From Pseudogemmobacter hezensis (GTDB lineage: Bacteria > Pseudomonadota > Alphaproteobacteria > Rhodobacterales > Rhodobacteraceae), in assembly GCF_013155295.1 (NCBI RefSeq), contig NZ_JABJXT010000016.1, positions 17,732 through 81,731 of the forward strand: a stretch of DNA of 64,000 nt, given 5' to 3'. The translations under genes and the position numbers were made by a program. Below, piece after piece: positions 18,387 to 26,722 of the stretch. Numbering within the stretch: position 1 is the first letter of the stretch; each line of letters starts with the position of its first letter. Under the pieces are notes generated by a model. That model saw only the letters and a list, made by a program, of their open reading frames with translations. It did not search any database and had not been told where the DNA came from.

Positions 18387-19163
18387 TCAGGCAAAGCAGA
18401 TCCGCTCGCCGCTGACGGTGCGAAGGGCGTTGAAATGCGCGCTGTCGGCAGCGGCGACGTCCATCACGATGTGATCGGGCTCATCGGCGCCCGCATAAGA
18501 GACGCGCCCGACCCGCCCCAGTTTTGAGCCATCCGCCAGCAGGATCCGCCGTTTCGCGCGGCCAAAAATCGCGCGGGCAATCCCGGCCTCTTCGGGCACG
18601 AAGCTGGTGGCCCCCTCTGCCGCGCTCAGCCCAAAGGGCGAGGACAGCGCCAGATCGGCGCTGATTTCGGCAATCGCGGCCAGGGTCACCATGCCATGGG
18701 TCGAGGCAGGTTCGGCGATAAAATCACCGCCAAGCAGGATCGCCCGGTTCTGCCGCGCCCGCGATGAAGCGGTGCTCAGATGTGTTGCCACCTCGACCGA
18801 GTTGGTGAAAACCAGCAGCCCACTCAGCCCGGCCAGCTGCTCTGCAAGACAGGCGGTGGTGCTGCCCGCGTCGATCAAAAGCGTCTGGCCCGGGCTGACA
18901 AAACGCAAAGTCGCCTCGGCAATGGCGCGTTTTTCGCGCAGATTGGTCAGGCTGCGCTCGGGGTAAGGGGCTTCGCCCTCGCCCGGGACCGGAACGATAC
19001 CGCCATGGATACGGCGCAGCAGCCCGGCCTCTTCCAGCTCTTTCAGATCGCGGCGCACCGTCTCACGCGAGACGCCCAGCTCGGTTACGATACGCTCGAT
19101 TCCGACCTGGCCGAAGGTGCCCAGAAGGGCACGGATCCGCTGATGACGCTCTGCCTGCCACAT
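18387..19163 (-). CDS. DeoR-family transcriptional regulator
   Basis: 258 residues. The N-terminal helix-turn-helix reads IVTELGVSRETVRRDLKELEEAGLLRRIHGG (about residues 24-54 in two parts), the DeoR signature. The C-terminal sugar-phosphate-type effector domain contains LLIDAGSTTACLAEQL and RILLADGSKLGR. DeoR proteins usually sense phosphorylated sugars. A strong AGGAGG ribosome site precedes the ATG. It lies 15 bp after the phosphatase gene in the same operon, and is divergent from the ABC importer it probably controls. Confidence 0.88.
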   Translation of the reverse strand: MWQAERHQRIRALLGTFGQVGIERIVTELGVSRETVRRDLKELEEAGLLRRIHGGIVPVPGEGEAPYPERSLTNLREKRAIAEATLRFVSPGQTLLIDAGSTTACLAEQLAGLSGLLVFTNSVEVATHLSTASSRARQNRAILLGGDFIAEPASTHGMVTLAAIAEISADLALSSPFGLSAAEGATSFVPEEAGIARAIFGRAKRRILLADGSKLGRVGRVSYAGADEPDHIVMDVAAADSAHFNALRTVSGERICFA

Positions 19164-19178
19164 CGCCCGGCCTCCTGG

Positions 19179-19991
19179 TCAGCCCTGCAGCAAGGCCAGC
19201 GCCTCGCGGTGCAGCTCGTGGGTGGCAGCTGCGATGACCTGCTCGCCCGAGGCAAGGGTCAGCGGGCGGCCCTGCCAGTCGGTGATCACGCCGCCTGCCT
19301 CTTCGATGATCGGCGCAAGTGTCATGAAATCATAGGGTTGCAAACGGCTTTCGACCACCAGATCGATATGGCCCGAAGCCAGCAGCCCGTAAGAATAGCA
19401 ATCACCGCCAAAGCGCTGCACAAGGCTTGCATCGCGGATCGCCTGATAGGCTACCTGCTCTGCGGCGTCGAAATAATCGGGCGAGGTGGTGTAGAAACGC
19501 GCCTCTGACAGCCGCTGACAGCCGCTGGTCTGCGCCTTTGTCACCCCCCCTGTGGCGCTGAAAAAGCGACATCCGCCCCCATGGCTGGCCACCCAGCTTT
19601 CGCCAAGCGCCGGCATATGCAAAACGCCCAGTTGCGCCTGCCCGCCGCTGGTCAGGGCCAGCAGCGTGCCCCAGATCGGCCAGCCGGTAATAAAGCTGCG
19701 GGTGCCGTCAATTGGATCGACCACCCAGGTCGGCGCATCTGCCCCCCCTTCGCGGCCAAATTCCTCGCCCAGAATCGCATGATCGGGGAAGGCCGCGCCA
19801 AGCCGCTTGCGCAGCAATGCCTCGACGGCGCGATCGGCCTCGGTCACCGGGCTTTGATCCTCTTTCAGATCAATGGCGACCGGCTTGCGGAACCATTCAA
19901 GGCCTTTCTCTCCGGCCTCTTGGGCGATGCCCCGGGCAAATTCTGCCATTTCAGCAAGCGATTGGCCGATTTTTGCATCGGATATAGGCAT
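19179..19991 (-). CDS. Inositol-monophosphatase-family phosphatase (HisN/IMPase-like)
   Basis: 270 residues, full family length. Motif 1 WVVDPIDGTRSFITGWP (about 99-115, with the metal-binding DPIDGT) is intact, the upstream LGEEFG Glu is present, and so is the C-terminal EEAGGVITDWQGRPL segment. It removes phosphate from small molecules such as inositol phosphates, histidinol phosphate, nucleotides or sugar phosphates. It is first in a two-gene operon with the DeoR regulator, divergent by 132 bp from the importer at 20124. Linkage suggests it dephosphorylates the imported compound; the substrate is unknown. Confidence 0.85.
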   Translation of the reverse strand: MPISDAKIGQSLAEMAEFARGIAQEAGEKGLEWFRKPVAIDLKEDQSPVTEADRAVEALLRKRLGAAFPDHAILGEEFGREGGADAPTWVVDPIDGTRSFITGWPIWGTLLALTSGGQAQLGVLHMPALGESWVASHGGGCRFFSATGGVTKAQTSGCQRLSEARFYTTSPDYFDAAEQVAYQAIRDASLVQRFGGDCYSYGLLASGHIDLVVESRLQPYDFMTLAPIIEEAGGVITDWQGRPLTLASGEQVIAAATHELHREALALLQG

Positions 19992-20123
19992 GTTCAGGGC
20001 AACTCCTGCTGCGAAAGGCGGCTTTGGTGAAAAACCTCAATACAACACAAATCCACAGATTGCCACATCGTCAAGCCTGCGCTACCGTTTCCCAAAAAGA
20101 AAACAACCAACAGGAGATGTGAA
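19992..20123. promoter_or_regulatory. Divergent promoter region, phosphatase-deoR / AfuA-like importer
   Basis: A 132-bp divergent gap, less GC-rich than the surroundings near 20035-20060. It must carry both promoters and probably the DeoR operator. A clear CAGGAG ribosome site lies before 20124 and another (AGGAG, minus strand) before 19991. I could not settle a specific operator. Confidence 0.5.
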
Positions 20124-21152
20124 ATGAGGAATACGCTTTCCCGCGTGGCCTGGCTGGCGCTTGGCATGGCCTGCCTTCCCGCTCTTTCCCCCGCTTTTGC
20201 CCCAGCTTTTGCTGGCGAAATCACGGTCTATTCCGCCCTGGAAGAGGATGAGATCGCCGCCTATCTGGAACGCGCCGCCGCCGATATGCCCGATGTCACC
20301 GTCAATCTCTTGCGCCTGTCGACCGGGGATCTGGGGGCGCGTATCATCGCCGAGGCGGGCAATCCGCAGGCCGATGTGATCTGGGGCTTTGCCGTTACCA
20401 ATATGCTGAACCCGGCGATCTATGATCAGCTGGCCGCCTATAAGGCCGCGGGCGAGGATGCGCTTGGAGAGCAGTTTCGTGACAAAGAGGGCCGCTGGTT
20501 CGCGCCAACCGGCTATGTCGGCGCGTTTTGCGTCAATACAGAGCGGCTTGCGCAAATTGGCGCCCCGGTGCCGACCTCCTGGGCGGATCTGAAAAACCCC
20601 GCCTATAAGGGCGAGGTGGTAATGCCTGATCCGGGCTCTTCGGGCACCGGCTATCTGCAGATCGCCGCGATCCTGCAAGGCGCGGGCGAAGAGGCGGGCT
20701 GGCAGCTGATCAAAGACATCGACCCGAATATGGCGCAATATACCACCTCTGGCTCGCGGCCCTGCCGTATGGCGCAGGCGGGCGAATTTGCTATCGGGGC
20801 CTCACTTTCCTATGTGGCGATGCAGGGCATCGAAGAGGGGTATCCGATCCAAATGGTGATCCCCGCCGATTATGCCGGGTTCGAGCTGGAGGCCAATGGC
20901 CTGATGGCTGCGGCGAAAAATCCCGATGATGCGAAACGCTTCCTTGACTGGACGCTGGGTGCAGGCGCGGCCGAGGCCTATGCCGCCCGCAAGGATCTGG
21001 TCACGATTCCCGGCGTGCCGCGCTCGCCTCAGGCAGAGAAGGCCGGGCTGCCCGAGGATCTGACGGCGGTGCTGTTCCCGATGAATTTCGCAGCCTCGGG
21101 CGAGACCCGCGATGCAATCATCACCAAATGGCGCGAGGCGGTCGGGCGCTGA
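20124..21152 (+). CDS. Periplasmic binding protein, AfuA/PhnS-type (Fe3+-family fold)
   Basis: 342 residues with a Sec signal peptide (about 1-30, ending AFA-GEI). The mature part begins ITVYSALEEDEI as in the iron-family binding proteins (extracellular solute-binding family 1), with VIWGFAVTNML, GAFCVNTERL and NGLMAAAKNPDDAKRFLDWTLG. Members transport ferric iron, 2-aminoethylphosphonate or, in AfuA, hexose phosphates. The neighbouring phosphatase and DeoR regulator favour a phosphorylated organic cargo over iron, but that is inference. Confidence 0.82.
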   Translation: MRNTLSRVAWLALGMACLPALSPAFAPAFAGEITVYSALEEDEIAAYLERAAADMPDVTVNLLRLSTGDLGARIIAEAGNPQADVIWGFAVTNMLNPAIYDQLAAYKAAGEDALGEQFRDKEGRWFAPTGYVGAFCVNTERLAQIGAPVPTSWADLKNPAYKGEVVMPDPGSSGTGYLQIAAILQGAGEEAGWQLIKDIDPNMAQYTTSGSRPCRMAQAGEFAIGASLSYVAMQGIEEGYPIQMVIPADYAGFELEANGLMAAAKNPDDAKRFLDWTLGAGAAEAYAARKDLVTIPGVPRSPQAEKAGLPEDLTAVLFPMNFAASGETRDAIITKWREAVGR

Positions 21153-21235
21153 TCTGAAAATGGAATGCGGGGGCATGGCCCCCCGTATCCCGGTCTGCCA
21201 TCCCGCCCCTGTCCCCCCGATCAAAGCGAGGCAAA

Positions 21236-22246
21236 ATGACCCTGGACATCCGCGGTCTTTCCAAATTCTACGGCACCTATCAGGCGCTGAAGGACATTGA
21301 TCTCTCCGTTGGCGAAAATGAGTTTGTCTGCCTGCTGGGCCCCTCGGGCTGTGGCAAGACCACGCTTTTGCGGGCGATTGCCGGACTTGAAAGCTTCGAG
21401 GGCGGCCAGATGATGCTGGGCGGGCGCGACCTGGCCACGATCGGGGCCAGGGATCGCGGCTTTGGCATCGTGTTCCAGTCCTACTCGCTTTTCCCGCATA
21501 TGACGGTGGCGCAGAATATCGGTTATGGGCTGAAGCTGCGCCGGAAATCCCCGACCCAGATCTCGGCGCGCGTGGCGGAAATGCTGGCCCTGGTCAGGCT
21601 GGAGGATTTCGCCGACCGCCTGCCCTGGCAGCTTTCGGGCGGTCAGCAGCAGCGGGTGGCGATTGCCCGCGCCCTTGCCGCAGAGCCCGCGCTTTTGCTG
21701 CTTGACGAGCCGCTTTCGGCGCTGGACGCGCGGGTGCGGGCGGGCCTGCGCAGCGAGATCCGCCAGATGCAAAAACGTCTGGGCATTCCGACGATCATGG
21801 TCACCCATGACCAGGAAGAGGCGCTGACCATGGCCGATAAAGTCGTCTGCATGAGCGCCGGGCGGATCGAGCAGATCGGCTCTCCGTCTGAGATATATAC
21901 CAGGCCCGCGACCCGTTTCGTGGCCGATTTCGTCGGCAGCTCAACCCTGCTCAGCCCCGCCCGCGCCAGGGCTTTCGGGGCTGCACCCCCGGCCGATGCC
22001 CCCGCAGGCAGCCAGGGCGACGACAGGCTGTTTGCCCTGCGCCCCGAGGATGTGCTGATCCGCCCGGATGCCAGCGCCCCGGGCCTTGTGCGCTCGATCA
22101 CCTTTCTCGGCAATGTCAGCCGGATCGAGGTCGACTGGCAGGGCGAGATCATCCTTGCCGAGACCCACCGCCTGCCCGAATTTGCCGAAGGTGCAACGGT
22201 GTCCCTGTCGTTGCAGCCGGGTGCCGGCGCCTGGGTCCGCGCATGA
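21236..22246 (+). CDS. ABC importer ATPase, AfuC/PhnT-type
   Basis: 336 residues. Walker A GPSGCGKTT (35-43), signature LSGGQQQ (133-139), Walker B LLLLDEP (about 153-159), and a C-terminal TOBE-like part (LRPEDVLIRP). Closest in style to ATPases annotated for 2-aminoethylphosphonate or ferric/hexose-phosphate uptake. It starts 83 bp after the binding protein and overlaps the permease by four bases. Confidence 0.86.
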   Translation: MTLDIRGLSKFYGTYQALKDIDLSVGENEFVCLLGPSGCGKTTLLRAIAGLESFEGGQMMLGGRDLATIGARDRGFGIVFQSYSLFPHMTVAQNIGYGLKLRRKSPTQISARVAEMLALVRLEDFADRLPWQLSGGQQQRVAIARALAAEPALLLLDEPLSALDARVRAGLRSEIRQMQKRLGIPTIMVTHDQEEALTMADKVVCMSAGRIEQIGSPSEIYTRPATRFVADFVGSSTLLSPARARAFGAAPPADAPAGSQGDDRLFALRPEDVLIRPDASAPGLVRSITFLGNVSRIEVDWQGEIILAETHRLPEFAEGATVSLSLQPGAGAWVRA

Positions 22247-23922
22247 GCGCGGGCGAAAAGCGCGTCTCGCGCGGGCTGGATACCCCTTTCGAAGAACGTC
22301 TGTTTCAGCGCGTGCTTTTGCTGGTGCCGCTGGCGGGGCTGGCGCTGTTTTTCCTCTACCCGCTTTCCATCGTGGTCTGGCGCAGCTTTCAGCAAGGTGA
22401 CGGCACAACCGGGCTGGGGAATTACCGCGAGATCCTGGGTCTTGACCATCTCTGGCGGGTGGTCAGCAACTCGCTGGTGATGAGCGGACTGACGGCGGTG
22501 ATCTGCGTCGGGCTGGGCCTTGTGATCGCCTATGCCCTCAGCCGCACGCGGATACCCCTGCGCTGGCTGGTCACGCTGGCGCTGATCCTGCCTTTGCTGG
22601 CCCCCTCGCTTGTGCAGGCGCTTGGACTGATTTTCATGTTTGGCCGCAATGGCTTGCTGACTTCTTTGCTGGGGGTGCAGGTGCAGATCTACGGGCTACC
22701 GGGCCTGGTGATCGCCAATTCGCTCTATGCCCTGCCCCAGGCGGTGATGATCCTGGCGGTGGCCTTGCGCCATGCCGACCGGCGGCAATATGATGCGGCG
22801 CTGGTGCTGGGGGCCTCACCCTGGCGGCGCTTTGTTGACATCACGCTGCCGGGCCTGCGCTTTGGCCTTTTAAGCGCGGGCTTTGTCTGCTTCACGGTGA
22901 CGATCACCGATTTCGGCAATGCGGCGGTGATTGGCGGCAATTATCGGGTGCTGGCCTCAGAGATCTATGCCCAGGTGGTGGGCCAGATGAATTTCAACAT
23001 GGGTGCCGTGGTGGGGATCCTGCTTTTGATCCCAACGCTGCTGGCCTTCTATCTGGAAAAAGTGGCGGGCCTGCGCGGCGGCAGTTCTGAAGGCGCGATC
23101 CCGGTCGAGCCTGACCGCTGGGCCCCGCGCGATATTCCGCTGTGGATCCTGACCCATCTGACGGCGCTTTTCGTGATTGCAATTGTGGCGGTGGTGATCT
23201 TTGCAAGCTTCGTGCAGCTCTGGCCCTATCGGATGAGCCTGACGCTGAAAAACTACAATATCACCACCCAGGGCGGCTATGATCCGCTTTGGACCTCGCT
23301 TTATGCCTCGCTGATCACGGCGGTGTTCGGAACGGCGATGCTGTTTGCCCTGGTTCTGGCGCAGCGGAAAATGCCAGGGTGGTCGGCGCGGCTGGTCTAT
23401 CTGCTGGCGATTGTGCCCGTGGGCGTGCCGGGGCTGGTGCTGGGCCTGTCTTATGTGCTTTCGTTCAATGTGCGGCCGGTCTTTCCGGGCATCCTTTACG
23501 GCTCGGCGCTGCTGATCGCGTTTTGCAATTTTTACCACTATCACTCGCAGGGGTTCCTGACGATGGTGACGGGCATCCGCAATGTGCCCCAGCCGCTGGA
23601 AGAGACCGTCACCACCATTGGCGGCGGCCTGTGGGCCAATCTGCGCGATGCGGTGATCCCGATCATGGTGCCGACGCTGATCTCGGTGTTCTTCTTCCTG
23701 TTCATGCGCGGGATGGTCACGCTGTCGGCGGTGATCTTCCTGATCACCCCAAAGCTGAGCGTGGGCGCGGTTTCCGTCATGCGGCTGGATCAGGCCGGAT
23801 CCTCGACCCAGGCGGCAGCGTTTGCGGTGCTGATCATGATCACGGTGCTGGCGGCGATGGGGCTGATGCGCCTGTTGCTGATCTGGCAATCGCGCCGGTC
23901 ACGGGCGCGCGCGGCGGGTTAG
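22243..23922 (+). CDS. Fused double permease, AfuB/PhnU-type
   Basis: 559 residues with twelve predicted membrane segments in two homologous halves. Each half has an EAA loop: AALVLGASPWRRFVDITLPGL in parts (about 180-200) and ETVTTIGGGLWANLRDAVIPI in parts (about 455-475). The fusion of two permeases in one chain is usual for the iron/AfuB/phosphonate group. It starts in an ATGA overlap with the ATPase gene, completing a three-gene importer. The C-terminal end is basic. Confidence 0.86.
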   Translation: MSAGEKRVSRGLDTPFEERLFQRVLLLVPLAGLALFFLYPLSIVVWRSFQQGDGTTGLGNYREILGLDHLWRVVSNSLVMSGLTAVICVGLGLVIAYALSRTRIPLRWLVTLALILPLLAPSLVQALGLIFMFGRNGLLTSLLGVQVQIYGLPGLVIANSLYALPQAVMILAVALRHADRRQYDAALVLGASPWRRFVDITLPGLRFGLLSAGFVCFTVTITDFGNAAVIGGNYRVLASEIYAQVVGQMNFNMGAVVGILLLIPTLLAFYLEKVAGLRGGSSEGAIPVEPDRWAPRDIPLWILTHLTALFVIAIVAVVIFASFVQLWPYRMSLTLKNYNITTQGGYDPLWTSLYASLITAVFGTAMLFALVLAQRKMPGWSARLVYLLAIVPVGVPGLVLGLSYVLSFNVRPVFPGILYGSALLIAFCNFYHYHSQGFLTMVTGIRNVPQPLEETVTTIGGGLWANLRDAVIPIMVPTLISVFFFLFMRGMVTLSAVIFLITPKLSVGAVSVMRLDQAGSSTQAAAFAVLIMITVLAAMGLMRLLLIWQSRRSRARAAG

Positions 23923-24044
23923 GCGGGTTGGGCCCGCCCCCCCTGCTCAGCCGCCCCCGCCCGGCCCACCCCCAGCCCCAGGCCCGGCCCCAGGTCAGGC
24001 CCTCCTGGCACCCCGGACCCGCGCCCTGCGGCGTTTGCCGGGCA

Positions 24045-25427
24045 TCAGGCGTCTGCGCTGACATCCGCCCGTGAAATCGCACCCGAGGCCCAGCGTGATC
24101 TGGCCCCAGGCCCACGCAGTTTCTCGCGCAGCGTGCCCTGGGCATAGCTGGTCTTGTAAAGGCCCCGGCTTTGCAATTCGGGCACCACGAGGGTGATGAA
24201 ATCACGAAACCCTTCGTCCAGCACGGCATAAGACAGGTTGAAGCCATCAATCCCGGTGTCGCGGGCCCATGCTGCCAGGCTGTCGGCCACCTCGACCGGA
24301 TCGCCGACCGAGACCGGGCTTAGCCCGCCGATACCACACCAGCGGGCGATCTCGCCGGCACTCCAGCGGCGGTCGGGATCGGCAGAGCTCATGGCCTCGA
24401 CCGCGGTGCGGATCGCATTGCTCTCGACATGTTCGAATACCTCATCGGCGGCAAAGCGGGCGAAATCGACGCCCGTCCAGCCCGACATCAGCACCAGCCC
24501 CCCGATCTCAGAGCTGTAGCGCTGATACTCAGCATGTTTCTCATGCGCCTCGGCGCTGGTTGGCGCGGTGATAACGGTGTGTTCGGCGATGATCCTCACC
24601 TCGGCCGGGTCGCGGCCCGCGCGGGCAAAGGCCTCACGCAGATTGCGCACGCTGCGGGCCAGCACCTGTTTTGAGGGCGCACCCACAAAGACCGCCTCGG
24701 CATGGCGGGCCGAGAAGGCCTGACCAAAAGAAGAGGCCCCGGCCTGGAACAGAAAGGGCGTGCGCTGTGGTGAGGGCTCTGACAGATGCGGCCCCTCGAC
24801 CTGGAAGTATTTTCCGCGATGATGGATTGCATGCACCTTTGCCGGATCGGCATAGATGCCGCGCTGGCGGTCGGCAAGAACGGCGCCCTCTTGCCAGCTG
24901 TCCTCCCACAGGCGGTAGCAGACTTCGAGATACTCTTCGGCCATGGCGTAACGCTCGGCATGGCCCGCCTGGGCGGTGCGCCCGAAATTCCGCGCCGCGC
25001 TGTCCTGGGCCGAGGTGACGATATTCCAGCCGATACGCCCCTCTGTCAGATGATCCAGCGTCGAGAAGCGCCGCGCCAGCGCGAAGGGAGGCTCATAGGT
25101 CGTTGACATGGTGATGCCGAAACCCAGATGCCGCGTCGCATGCGCCATGGCTGAAACCAGCAGCGCCGGATCATTGCGCGGCACCTGAACGCCAAGGCGC
25201 AGTGCCTGATCGGGGGTGCCGCCATAGGTGTCATAATGGCCGTAAGCATCGGCGATGAACATCGCGTCAAACAGCCCATCCTCCAGCAGCCGGGCCAAAT
25301 CGACCCAATGGCCCAGCCGATTGAACCCGGCTGAGATATCACGGGGATGACGCCAGAGGCCTGGCGAAAGGTGGCCGGGGCTGTTCATCAGGAAGGCATT
25401 GAAGACAAGCGCGGTCATCTCGGTCAT
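24045..25427 (-). CDS. NtaA/SnaA/DszA-family FMN-dependent monooxygenase
   Basis: About 460 residues, a bacterial luciferase-fold enzyme of the two-component flavin monooxygenase group. Signature segments are FLMNSPGHLSPGLWRHP, MSTTYEPPFALARRFSTLD and GRIGWNIVTSA. Relatives oxidise nitrilotriacetate, EDTA, pristinamycin, dibenzothiophene sulfone or alkyl sulfones using FMNH2 supplied by a separate reductase. No reductase gene is in the cluster. Start is uncertain: ATG 25427 is given; GTG 25439 and ATG 25418 are possible. It is divergent from the CUT2 importer, whose operon ends in a DszC-like enzyme, which suggests paired oxidation of the imported compound. Confidence 0.82.
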   Translation of the reverse strand: MTEMTALVFNAFLMNSPGHLSPGLWRHPRDISAGFNRLGHWVDLARLLEDGLFDAMFIADAYGHYDTYGGTPDQALRLGVQVPRNDPALLVSAMAHATRHLGFGITMSTTYEPPFALARRFSTLDHLTEGRIGWNIVTSAQDSAARNFGRTAQAGHAERYAMAEEYLEVCYRLWEDSWQEGAVLADRQRGIYADPAKVHAIHHRGKYFQVEGPHLSEPSPQRTPFLFQAGASSFGQAFSARHAEAVFVGAPSKQVLARSVRNLREAFARAGRDPAEVRIIAEHTVITAPTSAEAHEKHAEYQRYSSEIGGLVLMSGWTGVDFARFAADEVFEHVESNAIRTAVEAMSSADPDRRWSAGEIARWCGIGGLSPVSVGDPVEVADSLAAWARDTGIDGFNLSYAVLDEGFRDFITLVVPELQSRGLYKTSYAQGTLREKLRGPGARSRWASGAISRADVSADA

Positions 25428-25439
25428 GGGGCGACTCAC

Positions 25440-25608
25440 TTTTGCGGTTTTCTGACGCGAAGCCGTTGGAATGAGGGGGAATCTTCTCTCGTCTCGCGCG
25501 ATTATACTACAGTTATTCTATCGACATTTAGTGATTTCAAGACTTACCTCTAAGCTGAAACGGATGCCAGAGGGCAGACCGCAACCCCCCGTCCAGGAGA
25601 TCACCGCG
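25440..25608. promoter_or_regulatory. AT-rich divergent promoter of the monooxygenase/CUT2 cluster
   Basis: A locally AT-rich island (about 25498-25560) within GC-rich DNA. Reading the minus strand, a perfect TATAAT (25500-25505) could serve the monooxygenase gene. The 12-mer ACTACAGTTATT (25506-25517) abuts it and recurs exactly upstream of the TonB-receptor gene (56963-56974), so it may be a regulator site. The plus-strand binding protein has an AGGAGA ribosome site at about 25594. Confidence 0.55.
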
Positions 25609-26631
25609 ATGGATCGCAGAACCTTCTTCCGCAGCTCGCTTTTGGCTGGCGCAGGCCTTGGCCTCGCTGCCCCGGCAGTCTTGCCTGGCCTTGCGCGTGC
25701 CCAGGGCGCAGCGGATGCAGAGGCGGCGGCAGAGGCGGCCCGCGCAGGCCTGTCGCTGGCAGGCAAGACCATCGCGATCAGTGCCGTCGGCACCGAGCAT
25801 TTCTTCGACATCAAGGCCTATCAGGCGCAGATTGACGAGGTCGAGCGCCTGGGCGGCACGGCCATCGGGCTGGATGCGCAGCGCAATGATCAGAAACTGG
25901 TCTCGCAGCTGCAGACCCTGGTCGGGCAAAAGCCCGACGCGGTGATCCAGACGCTGGGGGCGCTGCCGATCGTCGATCCAGGCCTGAAAGCGCTGCGCGA
26001 GGCCGATATCCCGGTTTTCACCGTCGATGTGGTCAGCGAGAATGCTATCAACAATTCGACCTCGGACAATTTCTCGCTGGGGGCGCAGCTGGCGCTGCAG
26101 TTGGTCTCGGATCTGGGTGGTAAGGGAAATATCGCGCTGTTTACCGCGATCGAGGGCGTGGTGCCTTGCGAAATCCGGCTGGAGCAGCTGCGCGCGGTTC
26201 TGAAATATTACCCTGAAATCAACATCATCCAACCCGATCTGCGTGAGATCATCCCCAATACGATCCAGGACAGCTTCCAGAAGGTGACCGCACTTCTGAG
26301 CCAGTATCCAGAGGGCAAGCTGGATGCGATCTGGGCCTCCTGGGATATTCCGGTGCTGGGCGCGACCCAGGCGCTGCTGGCGGCGGGGCGCAAGGATGTG
26401 CTGACTTACGGCGTCGACGGCACCCCGGAATATGTGGCGCTGGTCGCCGACCCGAACGCGCCGGCCGGTGCGGTCGCGGTGCAGCAGCCCGATCTGATCG
26501 GCCGCACGGCGGTGCGCAATCTGGCGCGTTACTTTGCAGGCGAGACCCTGCCCTCGACCAGCTTTGTGCCCGCGATCCTGGCCAACCGGCAAAACGCAAC
26601 CGAGGTGCAAAAGCAGGTCGGCCAGATCTGA
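25609..26631 (+). CDS. CUT2 (ribose-type) periplasmic binding protein, Tat-exported
   Basis: 340 residues from the ATG at 25609, chosen for its AGGAGA ribosome site and because it gives a twin-arginine signal (DRRTFFRSSLLAGAG) ending near ARAQG; an upstream in-frame ATG at 25471 would add 46 unlikely residues. The mature protein has the sugar-binding type I fold (VERLGGTAIGLDAQ, QTLGALPIVDPGLKAL, DIPVFTVDVVSE). Such proteins usually bind sugars or AI-2. The monooxygenase neighbours make a sulfur- or nitrogen-bearing ligand plausible here. Confidence 0.82.
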   Translation: MDRRTFFRSSLLAGAGLGLAAPAVLPGLARAQGAADAEAAAEAARAGLSLAGKTIAISAVGTEHFFDIKAYQAQIDEVERLGGTAIGLDAQRNDQKLVSQLQTLVGQKPDAVIQTLGALPIVDPGLKALREADIPVFTVDVVSENAINNSTSDNFSLGAQLALQLVSDLGGKGNIALFTAIEGVVPCEIRLEQLRAVLKYYPEINIIQPDLREIIPNTIQDSFQKVTALLSQYPEGKLDAIWASWDIPVLGATQALLAAGRKDVLTYGVDGTPEYVALVADPNAPAGAVAVQQPDLIGRTAVRNLARYFAGETLPSTSFVPAILANRQNATEVQKQVGQI

Positions 26632-26722
26632 TCCGCCCCTGACGTCAGGCGACTGAACCTCTGGCCTCATCTGCGAACGCAGTGGCGGCGCCCTCTTTGC
26701 CGCCACCGCCATTTTCCGACCA

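Noticed and set aside
20124..23922. Simple ferric iron importer
   Set aside because: The family fold allows it, but no iron genes are nearby, while a phosphatase and DeoR regulator are. Kept as an alternative only.
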